The notes below the pieces were generated by a model that searched no databases, was not told where the DNA came from, and saw only the letters and a program-made list of their open reading frames with translations. A program made the translations under genes and the position numbers. A stretch of DNA of 64,000 nucleotides from Flavobacterium pectinovorum (GTDB lineage: Bacteria; Bacteroidota; Bacteroidia; Flavobacteriales; Flavobacteriaceae): contig NZ_FRBX01000004.1 of assembly GCF_900142715.1 (NCBI RefSeq), forward strand, positions 496,001 through 560,000, in the 5' to 3' direction. Shown piece after piece: positions 41,402 to 50,290 of this stretch; position 1 is the first letter of the stretch, and every line of letters starts with the position of its first letter.

Positions 41402-41929
41402 TTATTTGATTGTTTCAACGACGTTTCCACAAGTCAACATCGAAGAACCGTAATACGGATTCTTAACTGCTTTTTCTTTGCTTAACCAATCAGCATCGGC
41501 CATTGGGCAATATTGTTTGTAAACAACTTCAGTAGATTTTGAAACCTTAATTAGTTCGTAAGTGTTTTTTGAAAGCGATTTAAAAGTCTCACGTTGTTTT
41601 TTAAGATCTGTCGTAGCCGAAATACTTTTAGCATCTGCAGTTAGTTTTTTCATAACTTTCATCCACGCAGTATGTTCGTCGCTTTTTAATTTGTCCATTT
41701 TTACAGCAGAAATAGCAGTTAATAAAGCTGCGGCTTTCGCCGAAGTTAATTTACTGTCACTTTTTATAAGGGCATCTTTTACTGTAAAATAAGCATTATA
41801 AACAGTTTGTAACTGACTTGAATCTACATCTTCTGTTGTAGTTTCTATTTTTATTGTAGTTGCCTGAATATTATTTGTATTAAATAATAAAGCAATTATG
41901 GCGATTATAGTTGAAATTGATTTTTTCAT
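41402..41929 (-). CDS. DUF3347 domain exported protein (copper-related)
   Basis: 175 residues with a signal peptide (to about NNIQA). The DUF3347 domain (about 38-160): VYNAYFTVKDALIKSDSKLT...KAAALLTAI, ending with the conserved VYKQYCPMADADWLSKEKAV and NPYYGSSMLTCG. Cys in CPMA and LTCG plus Met are potential Cu(I) ligands; family members occur as C-terminal domains of CusB-like proteins and next to copper pumps. Stop lies 2 bases from the regulator start, so they are co-transcribed. Confidence 0.87.
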   Translation of the reverse strand: MKKSISTIIAIIALLFNTNNIQATTIKIETTTEDVDSSQLQTVYNAYFTVKDALIKSDSKLTSAKAAALLTAISAVKMDKLKSDEHTAWMKVMKKLTADAKSISATTDLKKQRETFKSLSKNTYELIKVSKSTEVVYKQYCPMADADWLSKEKAVKNPYYGSSMLTCGNVVETIK

Positions 41930-41995
41930 TTTTATGTAATTTTAGTAGAGAATATAAATCTTCTCTAAGTTCAATAAATATTTTTTTTGTTGAAA

Positions 41996-42066
41996 GTATT
42001 GCCTCGCTGAGCCGTAGAAACACAAAGTTTAATATTCTTAGTGCCTTAGCGCCTTTGTGGCAAAGC
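41996..42066. repeat. Dispersed intergenic repeat (gtgccttagcgcctttgtggc type)
   Basis: Segment gcctcgctgagccgtagaaa followed by cacaaag, then cttagtgccttagcgccttt and gtggcaaag. Base composition and words match an intergenic repeat I associate with Flavobacterium. It has partial inverted symmetry (cacaaag/ctttgtg). Gap between two genes of the same operon direction. Confidence 0.5.
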
Positions 42067-42093
42067 TCCCAATTATGGCTGTCACAAATACAA

Positions 42094-42513
42094 TTATCCT
42101 ATTTTTGGCGGTTGCCAAATAGAAGTAAAGCCGTCGGAAAGACTACTGTTTTTATAATAAGGAATTGTCTTTTTAAAAGAGAAATTAAATAGATTACTGT
42201 TGAATTCGAATTCATTTATAGCAATCAAACTAAATTGTAATCCAGAAGTAGTGCAACCAGAATGATCACATTTTCCGCTACAGCCGTGTTGGTCTTTTTT
42301 TGAATCATAACTTTTTTTGCAACAATCTTTTTGGCAAGAGTCAGCAGTTTCTTTTTTAGAAATTGCTTTCTTTTCACAAGAGGTTGTTTCGGAAGTTTTT
42401 CCACAAGCATACCCCATGTTTGACATCAAAAAGAAGCCAAGCGTTAGAACAAGAGATAATATGTGGATTTTTTTTGCCAATGAAAATGCTTTTAGAATTA
42501 CAAATTTAGCCAT
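42094..42513 (-). CDS. Cys-rich exported small protein, metal-related
   Basis: 139 residues with a hydrophobic signal segment (18-35, LSLVLTLGFFLMSNMGYA). A Cys/Lys-rich segment follows (CGKTSETTSCEKK, SCQKDCCKKS, HGCSGKCDHSGC), about nine Cys, then a non-polar tail ending SLSDGFTSIWQPPKIG, which looks conserved. Probably binds soft metal in the periplasm or membrane. Family not named. It lies 164 bases upstream of the DUF3347 gene on the same strand, after the AraC gene. Confidence 0.7.
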   Translation of the reverse strand: MAKFVILKAFSLAKKIHILSLVLTLGFFLMSNMGYACGKTSETTSCEKKAISKKETADSCQKDCCKKSYDSKKDQHGCSGKCDHSGCTTSGLQFSLIAINEFEFNSNLFNFSFKKTIPYYKNSSLSDGFTSIWQPPKIG

Positions 42514-42551
42514 TTTTTTTAAGAGCGACTACTTATTTAAGATTTCCAATT

Positions 42552-43385
42552 TTATGTTTTCTTGAAATCTGTAGGTTTCATGTTTTTTCGTTTTTTAAAA
42601 TAATTCGACAGATGGCTTTCATCGGTAAAACCAAATTCATACGCAATTTGTTTTATTGGCAATTGATTGTTATGGATTCGTTTTTCGATTAAGGTAGTTC
42701 TCAAATTATGAATATAATCGCGATAACTTATACTAAAAGTTCTTTTGAAGTAGGCACTAAAATAAGTTTCAGCGATATTAAAATGACTGGCAATTATTTT
42801 TATCTGAACTAGTTTTGGCTGATAAATATTTTGATGAATATAGGAAGTGATTTGCTCGTTATCAATAGAATTTCCCTTAACAACAAGATTCAAACCACGC
42901 ATAGTTTCTTTGATTAATCCAAAAATCGAAAGAATCTGGTAAAATACAATAGGGGAGGTCGAAACATCGGTTTTGCAATTGTAAGCAGCAATGTTTTCAA
43001 TCGTATTTTTTAATATTGTTTTGCAGGGATCATCTAATTTAAGAACTGTTTCTTTTAGTGTTTTGTCACGCATGAAACTTTCCGGAGTATGAATTAAGAA
43101 TTCATCGCAAGTAAGATTCTGTTTCGAATTGAAATAATTATCTGTAAACTTAATATAAAAGAAACGAGTGCTTTTTTTGATATCAAAATAATGCTCATCT
43201 TCTGGCGAAATTACAAACAAATCTCCAGATTTGTATGGTAATAAGTTGTTGTTCAGATGATGAACCCCGCTTCCTTTTTTTATATAAATAATTTCATAAT
43301 AAGTATGCGTGTGTGGCGGAAGGTGAAATTTTTCATCTTCAAATTCATCAATAACCAGGGTTTTAAATTGATTTAGGATTGGCAT
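42552..43385 (-). CDS. AraC family transcriptional regulator (cupin sensor)
   Basis: 277 residues. N-terminal cupin domain with HLPPHTHTYYEIIYIKKGSG (residues about 17-36) and SGDLFVISPEDEHYFDIKK. C-terminal AraC domain: VQIKIIASHFNIAETYFSAYF and LPIKQIAYEFGFTDESHLSNYF, ending MKPTDFKKT. Divergent from the MFS gene across a 102-base gap that must hold both promoters, so it most likely controls that transporter. Confidence 0.92.
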   Translation of the reverse strand: MPILNQFKTLVIDEFEDEKFHLPPHTHTYYEIIYIKKGSGVHHLNNNLLPYKSGDLFVISPEDEHYFDIKKSTRFFYIKFTDNYFNSKQNLTCDEFLIHTPESFMRDKTLKETVLKLDDPCKTILKNTIENIAAYNCKTDVSTSPIVFYQILSIFGLIKETMRGLNLVVKGNSIDNEQITSYIHQNIYQPKLVQIKIIASHFNIAETYFSAYFKRTFSISYRDYIHNLRTTLIEKRIHNNQLPIKQIAYEFGFTDESHLSNYFKKRKNMKPTDFKKT

Positions 43386-43487
43386 AACTTAAATTTACAA
43401 GTTTATATCGCAAATGTACAACTTATTTTAATCTGTATAGTGGTAAATTTGCTCCATAGAAAATTTATTCCTTTCTTGTAAAAACAA

Positions 43488-44654
43488 ATGAAAAAAAGTC
43501 TTATTGCACTCTCATTGGGAGGCTTAACTATTGGGATAACCGAATTTGTGATGATGGGTTTATTGCCGGACATCGCCTTAGATATGAAAGTTTCGATTCC
43601 CGTTGCAGGATATTTAATTTCGTCTTATGCTTTAGGTGTTGTTATTGGTGCACCATTATTGGTAATCCTTGGACGAAATTTTGCTCCAAAAAAAATGCTT
43701 TTAATTTTAGCTTTAATGCTAACAGTATTTAATGCGCTTTCTATTATTGCGCCAACTTATAATTTTTTGTTTGCTTCCCGATTTCTTTCCGGATTGCCAC
43801 ATGGCGCTTTTTTTGGAGTAGGAGCGGTAGTTGCAAGCCGTTTGGCAGATAAAGGAAAAGAAGCTCAGGCAATTGCGATTATGTTTTCTGGTTTAACATT
43901 GGCTAACTTAATTGGTGTTCCTATTGGTACTTATATAGGGCATCATTTCATTTGGCGTTATACTTTTGTACTAATTGCTGTTGTAGGTTTACTTACCTTT
44001 TTGTTTATTTATTTGTGGATGCCAAACTTAGAGAAAAGTAATACTGTGAATATGAAAACACAATTAAAGTTTTTCCAGCAAATAGATGCATGGTTGATTA
44101 TCGGAATCACGGCAATTGGTTTTGGAGGATTGTTTGCCTGGATCAGTTACATCGCACCTTTGCTAACGAATGTTTCTAAGTTTTCACCAGAAGATGTTTC
44201 TTATATCTTGATTTTGGCTGGGTTCGGAATGGTGGTAGGAAACTTTGCGGGCGGTAAGCTGGCCGATAAATTTTCTCCGGCACCAACAACATTGGCTTTA
44301 TTGTTTGTAATGTCTGTTGATTTGATTTTAGTTTATTTTTTCTCTTTTAATCAATATGCTTCTTTGTTTCTAACATTTTTAACGGGAGCTATTTCTTTTT
44401 CAGTTATTGCACCCATTCAAATGTTGATGATTAGAACGGCCAAAGATGCCGAAATGATTGCTTCGGCTTCATTGCAGGGAAGTTTTAATATAGGAAATGC
44501 ACTAGGAGCTTTTCTTGGCGGATTGCCTCTTGTGGCTGGATATAGTTACGCATCTCCAAATCTTATAGGTGTCGGAATGTCTATTATTGGTATGATTATT
44601 ACCGTTATTTTAATACAACGTCGAAAAACTTCGGTACAGCTGCAAAGCGCTTAA
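43488..44654 (+). CDS. MFS transporter, AraJ/sugar-efflux type
   Basis: 388 residues with 12 TM segments. The start MKKSLIALSLGGLTIGITEF followed by VMMGLLPDIALDM and the motif between TM2 and TM3 (LGRNFAPKKMLL) match AraJ-like drug/arabinose-efflux proteins of the DHA1 group. RFLSGLPHGAFFGVGAVVAS is the TM4 motif of this group. It likely exports a small sugar or drug. Divergent AraC gene adjacent; a strong terminator follows. Confidence 0.92.
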   Translation: MKKSLIALSLGGLTIGITEFVMMGLLPDIALDMKVSIPVAGYLISSYALGVVIGAPLLVILGRNFAPKKMLLILALMLTVFNALSIIAPTYNFLFASRFLSGLPHGAFFGVGAVVASRLADKGKEAQAIAIMFSGLTLANLIGVPIGTYIGHHFIWRYTFVLIAVVGLLTFLFIYLWMPNLEKSNTVNMKTQLKFFQQIDAWLIIGITAIGFGGLFAWISYIAPLLTNVSKFSPEDVSYILILAGFGMVVGNFAGGKLADKFSPAPTTLALLFVMSVDLILVYFFSFNQYASLFLTFLTGAISFSVIAPIQMLMIRTAKDAEMIASASLQGSFNIGNALGAFLGGLPLVAGYSYASPNLIGVGMSIIGMIITVILIQRRKTSVQLQSA

Positions 44655-44676
44655 ATAAAATATTTATTCTAAATCG

Positions 44677-44708
44677 AACCCTTGAACATTTATGTTCAAG
44701 GGTTTTTT
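44677..44708 (+). terminator. Terminator of the MFS gene
   Basis: aacccttgaacat-tt-atgttcaagggtt, a 13-bp stem, then seven T. 22 bases beyond the stop. Confidence 0.9.
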
Positions 44709-44880
44709 TATGACTTTTAAGTTAATTTTTTTAACGTTTGTTGATGATTTTCCAAATCCCGGGAACTTATGTGGTTTGGGTTAAGTATTATTTTATTTGT
44801 TAAATTTTTGCAAGAGTAACTTCTTTTAAAATTATTTTAAGTGTGATTTTTACACCTGATAATTTTATAATTTTTCTTCA

Positions 44881-44894
44881 TGTAATCGATTGTT
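44881..44894 (+). promoter_or_regulatory. Degenerate LacI-type half operator
   Basis: tgtaatcgattgtt keeps 11 of 14 positions of the perfect palindrome at 45066-45079 and lies 185 bases upstream of it, within the 577-base susC leader. Possibly a second repressor site allowing a DNA loop. Confidence 0.5.
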
Positions 44895-45057
44895 TTTTTA
44901 GTAAAAAGACATCAAATAGGTTATTAATAAAAATATATTTAATATTTATTATTAGCATAAATTACACATGTCATAGAAAAAATAACTTTATTTTTTGATA
45001 TGTAATTTTTTTTGGGAAATTTTTATGATTTTTAATTTTTTATCTAAAAAAAATATC

Positions 45058-45079
45058 TATGTTTGTGTAATCGATTACA
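45058..45079 (+). promoter_or_regulatory. -7 box abutting a perfect LacI-type operator, susC promoter
   Basis: TATGTTTG (45058-45065) fits the -7 consensus; directly after it lies the palindrome tgtaatcgattaca (45066-45079), the classic centre-CG LacI/CcpA-family operator. A repressor bound there would block initiation. It lies about 150 bases before the susC ATG, leaving a long 5' leader. The gap 44655-45231 holds no gene. Confidence 0.65.
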
Positions 45080-45231
45080 TGAAGTTTTTTAATGTGAAAA
45101 GACTTCTTTTTTCAATAATAAAGAAATCGTTGTAGTTGTAAGTACTAAAGCTTCCAAAGAATTATAGAAAAATATAGAAAAAACAAAAAACCACTAAAAA
45201 CTAGACTAATTAATAACTTAAACACAAAACC

Positions 45232-48200
45232 ATGAATTTTAAAGATTTATTTAATAAAAAAACAAAATGCTGTCTAGTATTAGTTTTCTTATTAGGCTTA
45301 TTTATGAGCAATCAAATAAGTGCGCAGAATGTTACGCTTGAAGGTACTGTAAAAGATGCTTCGGGTATGGGGCTTCCCGGCGTTAACGTGTTGGAAAAAG
45401 GAACCAAGAATGGTACTTCTACAGATTTTGATGGTCGTTATAAACTTAAACTAACAAATGCGAAGGCAATTCTTAATTTCTCTTTTATAGGATTTAAAAC
45501 CAAAGAAGTCCCGACAGAAGGAAAAACGAAGCTTGATATTTCATTGGCTGAAGATTCTAATAACTTAAATGAAGTTGTAGTAATTGGATATGGAACGTCA
45601 AAGAAATCTGATTTGACCGGTGCTGTTGCTACATTTTCCGGAAATGAGATGCGAAAAATTCCAGTTCCCAACGTTGCAGAAGCTTTAACAGGACGTATAG
45701 CGGGAGTTCAGGTAACTTCTTCTGAAGGTTCGCCAGATTCAAATGTTCAGATTAGAATTCGTGGAAACGGTTCTTTAACACAAGATGCATCTCCTTTGTA
45801 TATAGTAGATGGATTTCCGGTAAATAACATTAATGATATTTCATCTTCTGATATTGATACGATGACCATATTAAAAGATGCTTCATCAACAGCAATCTAC
45901 GGTTCCAGAGGTGCTTATGGAGTTGTTATTGTCACTACAAAAAAAGGTAAAGATGGTAAGATTTCCGTAAACTATAATATGTTTTACGGTATGAAAAAAA
46001 TAGCCAATACCATTGGTGTTACCTCTCCGGAAGATTATGTTAAGTGGCAGTATGAGTATGCTTCACTTAAGGATAATACTGATTTAAGCTCTTATGAGAA
46101 ATATTTTGGTTCATGGAATGATTATGATATGTACAAAGGCATGAAAGGCAATAATTGGCAAAGACAAGTTTTTGGACGCACGGGTGAAGTTCAGAGCCGT
46201 GACTTATCAATTCGTGGTGGTTCTGATAAAATGAATTATAATTTTAACTATGCTCATTATGATGAAAAAGCGATTATGCTGGGTTCAGATTTTAATAGAA
46301 ATAACTTATCACTTGCTTTAAATAGTAAAGCTTCTGATAAAGTAGATCTTTCATTTACAGTACGTTATTCAGACACGGAAATTAATGGTGGAGGGATGAA
46401 TGAACAAAATGAGGTTTCGTCTGCAGACTCTCGTTTAAAAAATGTTGTAGGTTATGCTCCTATTCCGGTTCCGGGTTTAACAACAGATGATACAGATGAA
46501 GCAGTTTCTGAAAATCTAACACATCCTTTTGTGGCTATTTATGATACCGATCGCCAGCAATTCAGAAAAAACTATAATTTGTTAGGTAGTTTTTCATGGA
46601 AACTTACTTCAGATTTGGTGTTTAAAACAGAATTAGGTCTTGATAACTACAATTATTTAGACTATCGTTATTACGGGCGTTCAACTTATTATGTAAAAAA
46701 TAATCCTGCGGCAGAAAGACAAGGCATGCCAGCTATGATATTAGGAGATAGAAAAGACACTCGTTTTAGAAATGCAAATACACTTAACTATGATCTTAAA
46801 AAAATAGTTGGAGAAAATCATAGTTTAAAATTCCTTTTAGGTGAAGAGTCTATAGACTATCAAAGAAATGATGTGAATACTGCACTTCATGGTTATCCTT
46901 TATCTTTTGGTTTAGATCAGGCAAAAAAACTGACAACTCAGGGAACACCGGTTTCGGTTGATAATTTCTATTTTCCGGATGATAAATTGCTCTCTTTCTT
47001 TGGTCGTGTGAATTATGATTATAAAGATCGCTATCTTTTTACGGCTACTTATCGTGCAGATGGTTCAAGTAAATTTTTAGGAGATAATAAATGGGGGTTT
47101 TTTCCGGCAGCAGCAGCAGCATGGAAAATTTCAGGAGAAGAATTTATGAAAAATGCTTCATGGGTTAATTTGCTAAAACTAAGAGTAAGTTACGGTGAGG
47201 CTGGTAATAATAACATACCGACAGGACAAATGGTTCAAAGTTTCATATCTTCTACTTCTACATGGATTAATGGCGTTGATAATTTCTGGGCAGCTTCTAA
47301 AACAATGGCTAATCCGGATTTAAAATGGGAAACGACAGTAACACAAAACATAGGTTTAGATTTTGATTTATTCAAAAATCGTGTTACAGGATCTGTTGAG
47401 GTGTATAAAAATATCACGAAAGATTTATTAATAAACTTTCCAATTGCAGGAGGAGGATATGATTATCAATACAGAAATATGGGCGAGGTGCAAAACAGTG
47501 GTGTTGAGGCAACTTTAAATCTAAATCTTATTGAAAGAAGTAAGTATGGAGTAAGCATCTCTTTTAATGCTGGATTTAATACCAATAAAATTAATTCGCT
47601 AGGCGTAATGAGTAATTTCGGAGCGAGTTCAGGATGGGCTTCTACAGCTATTGGAAATGACTTCTTAGTAAATGCGGGAGAGCCTATTGGACTTATGTAC
47701 GGATATAAAAGTGATGGACGTTATGAGGTGTCTGATTTTGACTATAACGGAGGAACTTATACTTTAAAAACCGGAGTGCCAGACGGTACAACTATTGTTG
47801 GAACCATGAAACCGGGCGCAATGAAATTAAAAGATATTGACGGCGATGGTAAAGTAAATGCAAATGATTTAACTGTTATTGGAAATGCAAATCCAAAAAG
47901 TACCGGAGGCTTTGTGTTGAATGCTAATGCTTACGGATTTGATCTTTCTGCGGCTTTTAACTATAGTATTGGAAATGATGTTTATAATGCAAACAAAATT
48001 GAATTTTCTACTTCGGTTCCAAATGGACAATACAGAAATTTAAATTCTGAAATGGCTGATGGAAAAAGATGGACAAACCTTGATCCTGCTTCAGGACAAT
48101 TAGTAACAGACCCTGATGGTTTGGCTGCCTTAAATGCCAATACATCAATGTGGTCACCTTATATGCCACGTTATGTTTTTAGTGACTGGGCTGTTGAAGA

Positions 48201-48447
48201 CGGGTCTTTCTTGAGACTTAATACTTTGAGTTTAGGTTATACAACACCAAATGATTTAACTTCTGCTTTAGGAATTTCCAAATTGAGATTTTATTTTACA
48301 GCCAGTAATGTTTTTGTTTGGACTAAATACACAGGTCCCGATCCTGAATCTTCAACAAGAAGAAATTCACCGCTTACTCCTGGAGTTGATTATTCAGCTT
48401 ATCCAAGAAGCAGACAGTTGATATTTGGTTTAAACCTTAATTTTTAA
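45232..48447 (+). CDS. susC: SusC/RagA family TonB-linked outer-membrane receptor
   Basis: 1071 residues. Signal peptide (to about 33, ISAQ), carboxypeptidase-like domain (VTLEGTVKDASGMGLPGVNV, 35-115), TonB-box region and plug starting VVVIGYGTSKKSDLTGAVAT, with GAYGVVIVTTKKGK closing it, then the 22-strand barrel ending RSRQLIFGLNLNF. It imports oligosaccharides captured by the SusD partner encoded 20 bases downstream, powered by TonB. A LacI-type operator lies upstream. Substrate not set by sequence; the third gene points weakly to pectin. Confidence 0.96.
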   Translation: MNFKDLFNKKTKCCLVLVFLLGLFMSNQISAQNVTLEGTVKDASGMGLPGVNVLEKGTKNGTSTDFDGRYKLKLTNAKAILNFSFIGFKTKEVPTEGKTKLDISLAEDSNNLNEVVVIGYGTSKKSDLTGAVATFSGNEMRKIPVPNVAEALTGRIAGVQVTSSEGSPDSNVQIRIRGNGSLTQDASPLYIVDGFPVNNINDISSSDIDTMTILKDASSTAIYGSRGAYGVVIVTTKKGKDGKISVNYNMFYGMKKIANTIGVTSPEDYVKWQYEYASLKDNTDLSSYEKYFGSWNDYDMYKGMKGNNWQRQVFGRTGEVQSRDLSIRGGSDKMNYNFNYAHYDEKAIMLGSDFNRNNLSLALNSKASDKVDLSFTVRYSDTEINGGGMNEQNEVSSADSRLKNVVGYAPIPVPGLTTDDTDEAVSENLTHPFVAIYDTDRQQFRKNYNLLGSFSWKLTSDLVFKTELGLDNYNYLDYRYYGRSTYYVKNNPAAERQGMPAMILGDRKDTRFRNANTLNYDLKKIVGENHSLKFLLGEESIDYQRNDVNTALHGYPLSFGLDQAKKLTTQGTPVSVDNFYFPDDKLLSFFGRVNYDYKDRYLFTATYRADGSSKFLGDNKWGFFPAAAAAWKISGEEFMKNASWVNLLKLRVSYGEAGNNNIPTGQMVQSFISSTSTWINGVDNFWAASKTMANPDLKWETTVTQNIGLDFDLFKNRVTGSVEVYKNITKDLLINFPIAGGGYDYQYRNMGEVQNSGVEATLNLNLIERSKYGVSISFNAGFNTNKINSLGVMSNFGASSGWASTAIGNDFLVNAGEPIGLMYGYKSDGRYEVSDFDYNGGTYTLKTGVPDGTTIVGTMKPGAMKLKDIDGDGKVNANDLTVIGNANPKSTGGFVLNANAYGFDLSAAFNYSIGNDVYNANKIEFSTSVPNGQYRNLNSEMADGKRWTNLDPASGQLVTDPDGLAALNANTSMWSPYMPRYVFSDWAVEDGSFLRLNTLSLGYTTPNDLTSALGISKLRFYFTASNVFVWTKYTGPDPESSTRRNSPLTPGVDYSAYPRSRQLIFGLNLNF

Positions 48448-48467
48448 TTCAGTAAAACTTTCACAAG

Positions 48468-50258
48468 ATGAAACATAAAATATTAATAGCAGGAATTATT
48501 CTAGCAAGTATATTTACTTCCTGCTCAGATGATTATTTAGATGCTCCGGCAGAATCAACATTAGACGAATCAGTTATTTTTTCTAGTCCGGGATTAGCAG
48601 AAGGCGCAATTGACGGAATTAAAATTCCGTTTGCAGAAACCAACTCTTACAGAGGGCGTTTTCTTCCTTTTTACGGTTTAAATACCGATGTGGAATGGTA
48701 CAATTCTTCTCAAACAGTAAGTGATGCTTCAGATTTATGTACTTATGATGCACAAAAGAATAATTCTCAAATGAACACAACAAACAATGCCTGGGCAATG
48801 ATGTATTCAGGAATTGAGCGTGCTAATATTTGTATTCGTGGTTTACGTACTTACGGTAATCCAACAGCAGGATCTGAGCTGGGTTATTTATTGGGAGAAG
48901 CTTTGACATTAAGAGCAATTTATTATGCTGATTTGATAAAAGCATGGGGAGATGTACCTGCGAGATTTGAACCCGTGAACAATGCAACACTTTATATTGA
49001 AAAAACAAGTAGAGATGTGATTTACAAACAGCTTCTTGCAGATTTAGGAGAAGCGGCAACATTAGTTCCGTGGCCGGGTGAAACTGCAGCAACAACAAGT
49101 GTTGAAAGAATTAATAAAGCTTTCGTAAAAGGTTTTCGTGCACGATTGGCAATGGTAGCAAGTGGTTACCAGCAATATCCTGATGGTGTAAGAAGAAGTT
49201 CAGATCCTGAACTATCGGTTCCTAATATGTATGCATTGGCATTAGCAGAATGTCGTTCTGTAATTTCAAGCGGATCAGCACATTTAGAGACTTCTTTTGA
49301 AACATTTTGGAGAAAATACAATCAGGAATACATAGTTGCGGGTGGAGAATCTCTTTGGGAACTTCCATTTTCAGAAGGTAGAGGCCGTATGTTATTTACA
49401 TTTGCAGTGCGTCACACTACAAACGATCAATTTCATGCAAATGGAGCAAATCGTGGAGGAACTGCAGGACCACTTCCTTTTGTTTTTTACGATTATGATC
49501 AGGCAGATACTCGTAGAGATGTTACTTGTGTGCCTTATAAATATGGTACAGCTGTAAATAACATTGCAAAACAGGAACTTGGAGCTTTAAATACTTGGTA
49601 TTTTGGAAAATATCGTTACGAATGGATGACACGTTTTGTTACTTCAACAAATGATGATGGTGTAAATAAAATTTATATGCGTTATGCCGAGGTACTTTTA
49701 ATTGCAGCAGAAGCAGCCAATGAAATAGAAGGGCCATCTGCAGCAGCACCATATTTAAAAGAAATACGCAGAAGAGCTTTCCCGGCAGCAGTTCACGCTG
49801 ATAAAGTTGAAAGTTATGTAGATGCTTTAACAGGAAAAGCTGAAATGTTTAATGCTCTTGTTGAAGAGAATAAATATGAGTTTACAGGAGAAATGGAACG
49901 TAAACAGGCTCTTATTCGTTGGAATTTGCTAAAAGCAAAATTAGATGAAGCCAAAGTAAAAATGACAAACTTATCTCAACATACAGGGGAATATTCTGAT
50001 GTACCGGCTACTTTATATTTTAAATATAAATCCGATAATGTAAGTTTAGATATATATGGTTTAAATCGAGGAGAAGTTGTTAAGCCAAGCGCAGATTACA
50101 CAGATTTTGAATGGACATGGACAGGTACAGCAACCGATACTAAGATAAATACGCTTTACAAAGCTGGTGTTAATCCTGATAACAGACAATTTTGGCCAAT
50201 ATGGCAAGTGTTTATTGATGGAAGTAATGGTAAATTGGTTAATGATTACAATTATTAA
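48468..50258 (+). CDS. susD: SusD/RagB family nutrient-binding lipoprotein
   Basis: 596 residues. Lipoprotein signal with Cys in FTSCSDDYLDAPAEST (Cys near 19), the usual SusD start. TPR-like helices: AWAMMYSGIERANICIRGLR, GEALTLRAIYYADLIKAWGD, and the C-terminal IYMRYAEVLLIAAEAANEIE, with ERKQALIRWNLLKAKL. It forms the lid of the SusC transporter at the cell surface. 33 bases to the next gene; one operon of three. Confidence 0.95.
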   Translation: MKHKILIAGIILASIFTSCSDDYLDAPAESTLDESVIFSSPGLAEGAIDGIKIPFAETNSYRGRFLPFYGLNTDVEWYNSSQTVSDASDLCTYDAQKNNSQMNTTNNAWAMMYSGIERANICIRGLRTYGNPTAGSELGYLLGEALTLRAIYYADLIKAWGDVPARFEPVNNATLYIEKTSRDVIYKQLLADLGEAATLVPWPGETAATTSVERINKAFVKGFRARLAMVASGYQQYPDGVRRSSDPELSVPNMYALALAECRSVISSGSAHLETSFETFWRKYNQEYIVAGGESLWELPFSEGRGRMLFTFAVRHTTNDQFHANGANRGGTAGPLPFVFYDYDQADTRRDVTCVPYKYGTAVNNIAKQELGALNTWYFGKYRYEWMTRFVTSTNDDGVNKIYMRYAEVLLIAAEAANEIEGPSAAAPYLKEIRRRAFPAAVHADKVESYVDALTGKAEMFNALVEENKYEFTGEMERKQALIRWNLLKAKLDEAKVKMTNLSQHTGEYSDVPATLYFKYKSDNVSLDIYGLNRGEVVKPSADYTDFEWTWTGTATDTKINTLYKAGVNPDNRQFWPIWQVFIDGSNGKLVNDYNY

Positions 50259-50290
50259 TCTCAACAATTATTAATTAATTATAAGACATC

